Positions 53,775-64,000 of a DNA stretch of 64,000 nt are shown here, piece after piece (positions within the stretch are counted from its first letter, which is position 1; the number at the start of each line of letters is the position of its first letter). The position numbers and the translations under genes were made by a program. Below the pieces are notes generated by a model. That model had not been told where the DNA came from, did not search any database, and saw only the letters and a program-made list of their open reading frames with translations. This stretch comes from Symsagittifera roscoffensis (lineage: Eukaryota; Xenacoelomorpha; Acoela; Convolutidae): NCBI RefSeq assembly GCF_963678635.1, contig NC_087070.1, positions 30,344,390 to 30,408,389 on the forward strand. The letters are read 5' to 3'.

Positions 53775-56700
53775 AATGCTCAAAAAAAGTATCAAGTTGG
53801 GCTTTTCTTTGATCTTCCTAAGACCAAAATTGGTGGGTAATTGTTTGATTTTTTTACGATCAAAAGTGTTAGACCGTTATTGTAACTTCGCAATGCTCAA
53901 GAAAAAACATAGTTCGGCAGTTGTTTAAATTCCGGAGACCAAAATTGTTGGGCAGTTGATTGAATTTCACGAGACCAAAATATTTAGGCTTCCCACGTTT
54001 TTGCACATTTTATGCATTTTCAGGATTGTAATACTTCATAGACAAAGATCAACAGTCACGGATAAAAATTGAACTTTATTAGAAATCACATTTACAAAAA
54101 TCATCAAAACCGAACAACTAATATGCAGTATTTTGCATGAAAATTTTCAACACTTTTCTTAAACTTCTGATTAGTTTTCACTTTTGAATTGTTAGTTTTT
54201 TAAAGAAAAGTTTCCTCATTTATGCCAAATTTGATATGATTTTTTTTCGAAGTTTAAGTTATGTTTAGTTGTTTTTATACTTAAACTACATTTTTAGGAT
54301 GTTTTTCCTGCTCCTAAGTTCATTGCGCGTGTTTTTTTTGGCCGTTCCGACCATATGTGCAATGTTTCTAGCGTAAACAGTTTATGGCTGTTGCCTGTTC
54401 GGTCTGTACTTTCTGAATATAACTCAAGCCTTCTTCTGTCTGTACCTGCCAACGCTGTTTCATCGGAGTTTCCTGCTTATGGTGTTTCTCGATCCTCGTG
54501 TTTAAATGTTGGACCTTCTCGCCATCATAATTCAAATTAAATCCACAACAGGTAAGCTCATAAAACTTTCCCGACCTCAGTTCACGTTCGAAAAGGGTTT
54601 TCAGGGAAGGTAGATATGAGTTTAAATTCGCTTCTTGTGAAAATAATTTTAGCTCCAGTTGTTTGTTCCACTTTGGATAACAGCAAATGCGAATGGTGTT
54701 CTCGATATCCTAACCTTAGATAAGGAACTGCATCATTCCGGGATGCTCCAACCACATGTGAACTTTTTCTGTGAGTCCTTGTTCAATTTCAACTCCAAGA
54801 ATGCCAACTTCCCTGATTATCTGGTTTCTCAAAAGTAAACAATCAAAAATAGGTGTAGTTTTTTCAATGCCTGTAGAACCATCTCTGCGTAACTACTCGC
54901 ACTTCTCTGAGTAACCAGTCACCACATCATCAACAAACCTTAGAAAAAAATTTAACACCCACTTCAGATTGGTCTCTCTAAATTTTTTCTATACATGGTT
55001 GCATTACGAGACTGTGTCAGAAGTGTTTGCATATTGAAGTTCTGATAAATTTCCACAGTTTACTTGATACGAGTTCAAGCAAGCATCGCTTTCAACTCTT
55101 TTTGATCTAAAGGTCACTCTCTATAGACAATGAGGGCAGACATCGAAGGGGCGTCTCCTGTTTTTGTACCTTCGCCAAACCATATAGACCGGCACGTTGC
55201 CCCATATTAACGTCAACCTAGTATGTACAACATATTATTGCATTTTAAGTTTACTTTACTCACAGTCATATTCAAATGTTCTTTCACTGTCTTGCGTAAC
55301 GAACCTGGAGACGTGGCTTCTTCATGAATTGTTTTTGGTGATGTTTCAATAGGTTTTTTAAGCGGGCGATTTGTGTACAAGCTTTTCACGGCAAGGGAAG
55401 TTTTACTCTCATCGGAGTCCAATACAGTATTTTGGGTAATTCCCTTGTCAACTGTGTGTTCGTTTCGATTCCCGCCCCCCAATTTTATCAAAACTTTTTG
55501 CCAACATTTAATTGAGATGGTTGTATGGAGTACCGGTGAGAAAAAACCCGTCGAAGGGGCGTCTCCTGTTTTTGGACTTTCGGCAAACCATATAAACCGG
55601 CAGGTTGCCCCATGTTGACCTCAACCTAGTTTAGAGTGCATCACTAATCTCATCCGTCTTCTCCACCGCAAGCAGTTTTTTATTGATGTTTCTTTTTCGT
55701 GTCAACGCTATCCGTGAGATTTTTTGCTCACAAAATTATTGTGACTGCAATATTTCGTATAGTTTTGCGTCGTATGTAAGTGTTTTTAGTCACACACATT
55801 CCTACATCCTTATTAATTTCACAGCCAGAAGACCCTTGTCCCTTAAATATTTTTCTGAATTTTTCCATTACTTTATCTGAAGGTGTCTGTTTTGCTCTTT
55901 AGGCAAAAGACTTGGCTGCCGCTCCAATCTCACCCTGTAACTTATGTGAAGTCAGTTCTGACAGAAAAACTGTCAATGTCAGCAAGGAAATTGTGTTTAT
56001 TGAATTTATCATGGACCGGATATTTCAGTCCGAATCTTAACCCTTCTCTCGCCCCTTCTTGCGAAATGCAATCATCCAAAAGTTTAGCTGACCTATCAAT
56101 CAGTTTCTCAAAGGTCTATCCTGTTTCCTTGAGAGCCTCTTATATTTGTTTCTTGTATTGTTTTGAGCTTTTCTGGCTTAGATCGGTTATCATTGATGCC
56201 CTGTACAATATCATTATCAAGGCATTTTCTCAGAATTTTTTTCTTTGCAAAATGTTATGTACTTTGTTCAGGTATTTCAAATAGCCTAAAACAAATTTTG
56301 TGTCAGTTTTTTTTTCAGAACATTTCTAGATAAAATTCTTTTTTATTACGCTCAGTTAAGAACAGAAATGTTTATTATTAAAATAAATTTAAAAATATAA
56401 AACAGAGCGAGCTGCTGCTTATTCGCATGTTAGTGCTTGTGGTGTCTTGGGTCCTACCTTCTCGTCAAACTCTGGATTGTGTCGTCAGGCTCTGGTTCCT
56501 CTGAGGCATTTACAAAAAAAACTTCGAGAACACGTTGACTGTCTACTCTTTTCTTTTCGGCTTCTTGACGGTGGAAGAGTTGGTTTAATGTCAATCCAGA
56601 ATAAGAAGGCGCGCTCGTATTGGTGGAAAACTTTGATATCAAAAATGCTTTCTGTGGTATATTGGGTGGCCAAAATTTTCTCGTGCTGATGTCAGGTCGG

Positions 56701-57310
56701 GCAGGATTAACAGTTACTGTTTTTCCCAGGTCAACCTGCTCCCCTGACATCGGTCGAAAAAAGTATTCATCCCGGTTTGCCATCATAGAAGATAATACGC
56801 AGCCATACACATCCATGCATGATTTGTATGGAAAATGACGTATCATGCGCAGCACATACGTTTGTTTCAAAAACCTTCAAAATAGCTTTTTAACGGATTA
56901 AAATAGTAATAAAATGATTTCTCATCCTTAAGCAAGCTGTTGGTAAGATCTGAAAATTTTTCATCAAGCAAATCAAACGTCTAACATTTATCGTGCTACG
57001 TATAGAATAATTTTTTCACAAAGTTTCTTTTCTCCGGAAAATCGTGAAAATACAATTTGATGGACAGAAATGGCTGAGAAAACGTATCCTAAGTACACGA
57101 AACACTTTTATTAAATTATGATTTTTTCCACCATACAAATCTTACGTCGCAACATATATGGTTATTGGTATGAAAACTATTTTTCCGTTGATAAATCCAA
57201 AATTTGAATTTAAACGAACAAACAAAAAAACTAGGTTTCTTAAAATCAAAATTTTTCATTAGTACAAAAGTGTTGATATTTCTGATAAAAAATTTCAATT
57301 AAAAACGAAA
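53775..57310 (-). mobile_element. Penelope-like retroelement copy 2 (degenerate)
   Basis: Direct repeat of 50310-53740 with very high identity in 54300-56200. It lacks the C-terminal reverse-transcriptase segment present in copy 1, and the 80-bp YGLPK duplication is also present (55140-55224 and 55549-55629), so the internal duplication predates the copy. It contains an extra segment (about 56630-57155) absent from copy 1. Confidence 0.6.
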
Positions 57311-57853
57311 AAGCAAAAAAAAACTGAATTTTATTTTTTATTTGATTTTTAAACAATTCATTGTTGCAATGCTTCAGTTTGCTGCTCATGACTTCATATT
57401 CAATTGACTTGATAATGCCTTAATTTGTTTTGAAACCAAAAATTCTCAGCAAGTTTTCAAAAAGTTGAGTTTTGTTCTAATGGTTTTTGATTAGTTCGTG
57501 GTCTCAATGCTTCTTTTTATAGCTCATAATTCTCGATTCATAAAATTTTGCATCTTTTAGAATTTATTTTTGGAGCGTCCTCAACCATGGATTTCAAAAA
57601 AAATCTTTAAAAAAATTTAAAATTTCTTGGCAGTCTTTGCTTTTTAGATTTTGGCGTTTTCTTAAAGATCTTTACCGATTTTCAAAATTCTTCACACGAT
57701 CTCACCAAGTTTTCAAAGATTTTTCTTCCAAACTTTTCAAGAATAGTTAAGATTTGTCAAGGATTGCAAAGATTGCTGGGCCGGGTTCATCATATATGGT
57801 TCTATGTTAATCCATACAATGCAAGTATCCATGATCTCATATCACTTCTCAAC
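57311..57853. other. AT-rich non-coding DNA
   Basis: No gene recognised. A-T tracts up to the gap. Confidence 0.4.
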
Positions 57854-58053
57854 NNNNNNNNNNNNNNNNNNNNNNNNNNNNNNNNNNNNNNNNNNNNNNN
57901 NNNNNNNNNNNNNNNNNNNNNNNNNNNNNNNNNNNNNNNNNNNNNNNNNNNNNNNNNNNNNNNNNNNNNNNNNNNNNNNNNNNNNNNNNNNNNNNNNNNN
58001 NNNNNNNNNNNNNNNNNNNNNNNNNNNNNNNNNNNNNNNNNNNNNNNNNNNNN
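57854..58053. other. assembly gap, 200 N
   Basis: 200 N placeholder. Confidence 0.99.
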
Positions 58054-58059
58054 GGCCAA

Positions 58060-59760
58060 ACTTGATCTGACAGATACTTTCCCGATATCTTCCGCGCCAA
58101 TCATCTCTTGGAAGAAATCGTTATACAGGAGATTGGGTTCACGAGTATGGTCTTTTTGGAATTGAATTGCCTGAAGCTTTGCATGCTGAATTACCAAAAC
58201 CGTGCAACCATTCATAGTTGATACCGTCGTAGATCCCGTGTGATTTGTTGTTTGGCAACCTAACCATAACTTGTCTATCTGAGCACTTGGTCGTAGTCTT
58301 AGGGACATGTCAGATAGAATAAAGCCTCGTTGTTAGTGTGTTGGAATTCAGAAGATGGGATTCGTTTTCATTTTCTCAGAATTTGTCAAATCTGGTGGAC
58401 TGACTATCAAGCAATTTGATTCTATACTGTGGTGAGTGTTTTTCTGTTACATCTTCTGATCGGTATCAGCAACACCTGAGACTGTCCAAACAAGCATCGT
58501 GTCGGTTAGCAGTATAGATCCTTCCTTGACGTTCCGTGACATCATAGATTGTGTAGATGCACTGTCCAAAAAAGAGATCAGCCTTCTTGGGCTTGTCGAA
58601 AACTGAATCTGCTAAGTTGTAGTTGCTGGCCTTTCATTGATCTATGACCGCATTTTCTTATTTTGATTCTCGTGAACCGTGCTGTTTTCCAACAACACAC
58701 GAGAAGATTTTAATTTCTTACCAGATTGTGGTAGCCTTGTGCGATTCATTCGATCAAAGGGAGACATAGGGTTCTTCTGGTTCACTGTATTAATGTGATC
58801 TGGAGCTCCTGCTGGTTTGATATCTAAGTTTATCTCCGCACAATTGTCAATGAGCGCCCTCAAGTGGTCAACATGGTCATTCTGAGATGTAATTATGACG
58901 TTTGCCGTTGGAACAACTGTGATGGTTCCAGTTTGGTTGATTTGAAGAGCATCTATTGTCGTTGTGAGTTGACGATTAGGTTGGTTAGAACTGCCATGAG
59001 ATTTTGTATTTTTGTCAAGTCTTGCACATTGATGTTGAAGGATTTCGCTGGATGCCGTGACTGGCAGACAAATAATTGAAGCACAATTTATTGCTTGTCA
59101 CCAAAATGTTTCATTCTGATGCTGTCATCAATCTGTTTTTCTCACACTGCAAAATTGGATTGGAACTCTACACTGTGGTAAAGAGAAACCATGCCCGTGA
59201 GATCGGTTCTTTCCCAAAGAGAACATCTGCTGCTCAAGCTCCATCTGCTGCATCTGTGAGATCATTGATCAACCTGTAATGAACCGACTATGTTGTCTAA
59301 GAACAAGATGATTTGATCAAAGTCAAGAGCTTTAACCCGGTCGTTAGCAGTTTCCCATGCCGCCTTCTGAGACTCGGTTTTGAGGTTTTTGATGAGCAAG
59401 AAAAGCCACAAATCCGTTTTTTATTGAAATCTGAGTGCCATGATCAATTGCGAATTCTCATTGAAGACTGAGCGTAACTGACGTACTTGAGATACTTTTT
59501 CTGTTCAAAGTGCAGTGAACCCATGAATCCTAGACATGAGTTTCCAAAAAAAGACTCAATCATTTTGTATCTCTGCTCTAGCATTCGAAACGCTGCGTCG
59601 TAATTGCTTCTTGTCGTCTCCAGATTCATAATGAGTTGGGAAGCAACACATCTTGAGATACATCAATTTCTGAACCGGTGACAGCTTCTCTGTGTCATGG
59701 AAAGTTGATAGTAGTAGATGTTGAGGTAATCAGGGGGGATGCATGGCGGACCCCATGTAT
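58060..59760 (-). mobile_element. BEL/Pao-type retrotransposon gag/protease remnant
   Basis: On the minus strand: LETTRSNYDAAFRMLEQRYK near 59600 matches the gag segment (DUF1759 type) of BEL/Pao elements, preceded in another frame by KLSPVQKLMYLKM. Further down, KLKSSRVLLENSTVHENQN and MRALIDNCAE (58860-58660) resemble the gag-protease junction, where a V-L-L-x-T-A-x-V-x-V motif and an R-A-L-I-D motif are usual. Several frame breaks; no reverse transcriptase or long terminal repeat is seen in the window. Confidence 0.55.
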
Positions 59761-60104
59761 TAAGATACGGTATATTTTGCCGGTCCCGCATGCTATGAGA
59801 TAGGGAATACCAATGGTAAGGTTTCAGTGTGATGGTAAGAGAAAGAAAATTGAACTTTTTTTGGTTACTGTGTGGAAGTGTCTAGTTTTTTCGCAAAATA
59901 TCGGCGCGCGTTATCTAATTGGGAACAATTCTTTGTTAATTACGTGTAGATTGTGGGATGAAGGTCTTTTAATTAGATATTTGGTACATGGTAAGTCAAT
60001 GGTAAAAATTTTTGGAAGAAAACTTGGAATTTCTATTAAAAAAATGAAAGTTTTTCAAAAAAAACTTCAAAACACACTAAGATTTGTTATATTTTGATCT
60101 AATT

Positions 60105-60680
60105 ATGATTTATGAGATACTTTTACTTTCTATATATCTGAATCTATTCTGAAACCTACTGAAAGTTCGAAAAAAGTCAAATTTTCGAGAGAAAAAATTA
60201 AATAACAAAAAAGTATATGAATCACTGCATCGTATAGTAAACTTACTGCCATAACTTAGACTTAGAAAATATAAAACTACATGTTTACATAAAACTATTT
60301 ATAAAATTCAAAAGATGCAAATCATGAATATTATTCAAGTTTGTTTGGTAGAAATTAAAAAGAAGAAATGCTGAATAAATTGCGTAAAATCCACACAAAA
60401 TATCAGTTTTTTGTAGATTTCGAGGAACCATTCGCCGTTACTTTTTTGTTAGAAATGAATATGCTTTTCTTTTTCGACCCAAAGAATCAGCAAAGTAGTA
60501 AGTTATGTCCATTCTTATATAATTGGATCTAATAATAATTTAATAGATACTTTCACTTTCTATCTATCTGAATCTATTCTGAAACCTACTGAAACTTCGA
60601 GAAAATTTAATTTTTGAGAGAAAAAAAGTTAAATTGCAAAGAAAGTATATAAATCACTGCATCGTATGTGAAATATATCG
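60105..60680. repeat. direct repeat of about 135 bp, two copies
   Basis: ATCTGAATCTATTCTGAAAC occurs at about 60139 and 60569, with matching flanks on both sides (TTTTACTTTCTAT before; AAATCACTGCATCGTAT after). Confidence 0.8.
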
Positions 60681-60939
60681 CAACTTTATAATAAAATAAC
60701 AACAAAACACTGCATCGTACAAAATTTTAATACATTGCATCACTCGTTGTGAACTCATTACATTGCATCAGTTCTTATAAGTTCAATGATTTTGTTTGAG
60801 TTCCATCATTTTGGACTTGTCGTTTTGGATAAAAATAACTAAGTACTTTTTTTGTTTGCTCATATTTGGCTACCGTATAATTTATACTTCTGAATCCTCT
60901 ATTTGTAGATGTTAGGTTGATTGTTTTATCGAGCACTCT

Positions 60940-63900
60940 TCTATACTTTTACATGGGTCCAACTCCAGAATCTTCGAGAACTCGCTTGTTTAATCCTTTG
61001 CTGCTAAAATTGAATTTATCTGTTTTGTTGTCATAGCACTAATAAGTTTTGCTACATGAACATAGCATTTCTGTGCACCTAAATTCTTCTTTAAAAAGTC
61101 CCGGCTCCCGCTTATCATGCTTTTCATGAGTACTGCAACACGTTCGAGGTAAGAAATTAGAGTTTGCATCAGCCTTGAAAGAGTCTCTGCAGTCATTTTC
61201 CCTTATTTTTCCCAAGCAGCACTTTTATCTGGTTGGATACAAGCGTATAAATTCTCTTCCGCAAGAGCTAAGTAAAGCGAGTCTGTGTCCATAACTAACT
61301 CTTCAAACTTGTTTACATCACATAATGTGTCAAAGAAGTTTTAGTAGAGCTCCAACATTCTCAGTTTTGCATACTGCAATATGAAGAATCCAACAATGAT
61401 GGGTTCTCGGTGCTCAATGGTTGAGTTCAACAACTCCACCTCATACAAGTCTTTTTCAACTGTAAATAATCTTTTGATCAACGGCTCATTTATTGCTTTA
61501 TGAGTTTTTTCATCGTTTAGATATTCTATGATTGAATGTTTGGATCTATCCATGATCTGATATCAATGCGAGGAATTGCCTAAAAGCTTCATAGTTTCTG
61601 CTACAACTCCTGGCAAAGGGGTTTCATCTCCTTCTCTTCTCGCATCAACCACTGATGGAACAAAAGTATTGAAACATTTCCGAGGAGATTATTGAACAAA
61701 ACGGTAAATTGTGGTGCACTGCAAGCCAAGTTAAAAATAAAAGCTGAGCAGAGGAGTTATCACTGTTCCATTTTCTAGCTTGAAAGTAGATGTCAGCATT
61801 CTCTGAGGATAAATTAATATTTCGTTCTCGATTGCATAGTTCATTATGTTATCTCCAATATCATTTCTTCCAACCTTCTTCCAAGTAGTTTTGAAAATTG
61901 GAGGAAAATTCGCAAATTTTGGTTTTAGTTCATCTGGAACAACTAAATTGCACTGAACATAGCTAAAAAGAGATCCATCTTTTATTTTTGCTAGAATGGA
62001 GTCTGTAGAAAGAAGTCTTTTGCAGGGAAAGTAGGTTCTGACGTGATTTTTGATCTTCTTATTGGTTTTGAAACTTTTCCAACACTTACACTCCCACATT
62101 TCTTCAACTTTGTATCCTTTCTCTTTTATGTATTCCCGTCTCATATCATCCATCCCTCTCTTCTTGTTTTTTTTGCTCAATATTTTGATCTGTTAAGGAG
62201 GGACGAGTTTCCTGGCAAGAACAGAAGTGGTAGTAACATCCCATTGCTTCAAACACTGTCTTACAGTGATCACAATAACCATCCACTTTAAATTAGTCAA
62301 TTTTTTCTGCTTTCCAGATGTGAAAAAGCTCTCAATTTTGCATTCTGGTCTTGTTTCTTGATAGAAAATCATCACCTTCTCAAAGTTGCGAGATCGGTTA
62401 TGTCTAGATTTAAACTTTTGCATATCGGTGTCATAATCCTATCTCATGTACAGTTCTGTTTGCATATCTTGACACAATGAGAAAGGGTAAAGCTGGCTTG
62501 CATCAGTTCCAACGATTAATTTACAAACATTTGATGAATTTCTGGTGGATGTTTCATCAACTACAGCTTTTCGAGTGAACACAATTGAAGGTCCACCAGT
62601 CATGTCTTCTGTAATTTTGTCACACAAATCTTTATCACTTTCGCAAAATGGATAAAAGACAAATCTACAAAAAGTAATTTGTAGATTTGTGTAGACATAT
62701 ATTTGCTACATTTGGAGGTGTGCATCCAGATTTCAACATATCTATCCCCTTGTTATGATAAAACTAATCAATGAAGTCTTCGTCTAGAGGATTGTTGTTT
62801 CTAAGTTTACTGAAAAGGACTTCATACGGTGGCAATTCGGGAAAATCCAGTTTGTCTGGGTTATCAAACCACTCATAGGGAAAGAACTCTTTCGTTTCCC
62901 TAGCTTTATAGGTTTTGAGAAAGGAGTCCAGAGTAGTTGATCCTCCCAAAAACTTCATTATGTCGAGAATTTGTACATCACCAAACTTGAAAGATATATA
63001 GTCATTTGCATTTTTGATGACGGATGTTTCTTGTTCTTTATCGCGAATCAAATAGAGGATTAGGTAGGACTTGATCAATTTCAAATCATATCTACCACTA
63101 TTGAAACCAAAATTAGGTACAATTTTTAAATATCTCTCCAGATGCTGTTTCAAATCGATGAGCTGATTTTTCTGAATTTGTAGGAATTGTGTTGACATAT
63201 CTGTTTCTTCCGAATCTTCAATGCATTCGTCTTCGTACTCAATTTTGATTCTTGAATAAGTTTTACTTCGCTCGCTTAGCTGATCAAAGATCTTTTTCAT
63301 TTTTCATTGATAGCTACTTGAATATCTCGAAATTTTGTTCTCATCTCCAGCTTACTTTTTTCAGCCAACAGTTCGAGGTTGCTTACAAAATCAATTATCA
63401 AGTTCTGTGGATCCTTGTTGTACAAAAATATGGGTTCATCAATCAGATTCGATGATATAAAGACATAAATTGGAACATGTTTTCCAATCCAGGTTGTAGT
63501 TTGTGTTTCTTTTAATTCCTCTGTAAGAACACAAATCGACTCAAAATTGAAATTTGCTAAATTATTGAAAAGTTTGTTATATTCAGAAAATGGAAGATAA
63601 AATCCTTCTAGTTTTTCACACAAGGTTTCTCGAACCTCATTCACGTTCTTTGGGTAAATACGTCTCACTCGATCCTTGCATCTCAGGAATGCTGATTAAA
63701 GTGGTCTGATTTGTGGAAAAATGTGTCACAGCTAGGGCATCGAAAGCACTTGAAGAAACTATCTATATCATTTGTATGAATGATATGATTTTTCAATCTC
63801 AGTAGCTAAACTGTTTTATCAAATCTTCCGGTTTTTCGTCGAGCTACTTCTCCTACATATTCTCCTTCTTGGATATCGAAATCGTAAATAAAGATGTTTC

Positions 63901-64000
63901 TTTGCCCAATTTCTTCGACAACAGATAAGTCTTCTACAGAAACTCCACGAAAGTTTTTAGGATCATCATCAGATTTTGATATAAATTCTTTAAAGTATCT
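60940..64000 (-). pseudogene. decayed Polinton family B polymerase, second lineage
   Basis: Minus strand, running off the window at 64000. Order: Zn-ribbon-like Cys segment (about 63750), VRRIYPKNVNEVRETL, exonuclease motif GFNSGRYDLKLIKSYL (about 63100), FFPYEWFDNPDKL, motif A DASQLYPFSL (about 62490), GYKVEEMWECKCW, FANFPPIFK, LENGTVITPLLSFY, motif B region KLLGNSSH followed by a stop (about 61570), IVGFFILQYAKLRMLELY, motif C MDTDSLYLALAE (about 61290), and REPGLFKEEFRCTEML near the end. At least five frame breaks or stops. The motifs differ from the polymerase at 14284-18625, so this comes from another Polinton group. No other genes of that element are seen in the window. Confidence 0.85.

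Overview
The window is metazoan (invertebrate) nuclear DNA: AT-rich, with GT-AG introns, a C-type lectin gene, JmjC and Artemis-type genes, and several classes of animal transposon. I cannot name the species. Two 200-base N runs (24590-24789 and 57854-58053) mark scaffold joins.

The main object is a structurally complete Polinton/Maverick (virus-like self-synthesising transposon), 1230-19440, 18,211 bp. It begins AGTAGT and ends ACTACT, has about 250-bp terminal inverted repeats, and is flanked on both sides by the 6-bp duplication GATCAC. Left to right it encodes two unrecognised early genes, an exonuclease-fold protein, a PC4-like protein, a small unknown, a two-helix membrane protein, an FtsK/HerA-type packaging ATPase, two small conserved proteins, an rve-type integrase, a penton/minor capsid protein, a basic core-like protein, the major capsid protein, an adenain-type protease, and a protein-primed family B DNA polymerase with two apparent spliceosomal introns. 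Integrase, penton, core protein and polymerase each carry one frameshift; two of the four lie in A8 runs, so some may be sequence errors.

Between the protease and the polymerase sits a second unit, 9959-13569 (3,611 bp). It has its own 92-bp inverted repeats (3 mismatches) and a possible 4-bp duplication CAAG. It carries a PC4-like ssDNA-binding gene and a protein with an H-hydrophobic-H motif on the minus strand, plus an unrecognised plus-strand gene. This nested 'element within a virus-like element' is the best candidate for something undescribed.

The 24.8-39.0 kb region, which looks non-coding, is made of three decayed minus-strand blocks of related Polinton left ends. In them the leader-gene1-gene2-gene3-gene4 module is tandemly repeated, like a gene accordion, and runs on into membrane-protein and ATPase remnants. 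Polinton-end sequence abuts a JmjC-gene segment, and this junction has been duplicated (about 3.6 kb). One JmjC copy keeps the iron-binding HxD and the other does not.

Downstream are a RING-like exon, an Artemis (SNM1/beta-CASP nuclease) homologue with a substituted metal-binding Asp, simple tandem repeats and a foldback element. The minus-strand lectin appears to have exons at 46.8, 46.1 and 23.1 kb, so a 22.8-kb intron would hold all the material between. From 49 to 57 kb are tandem copies of a Penelope-like retroelement, then a BEL/Pao gag remnant, and at the right edge a decayed Polinton polymerase of a different lineage on the minus strand.
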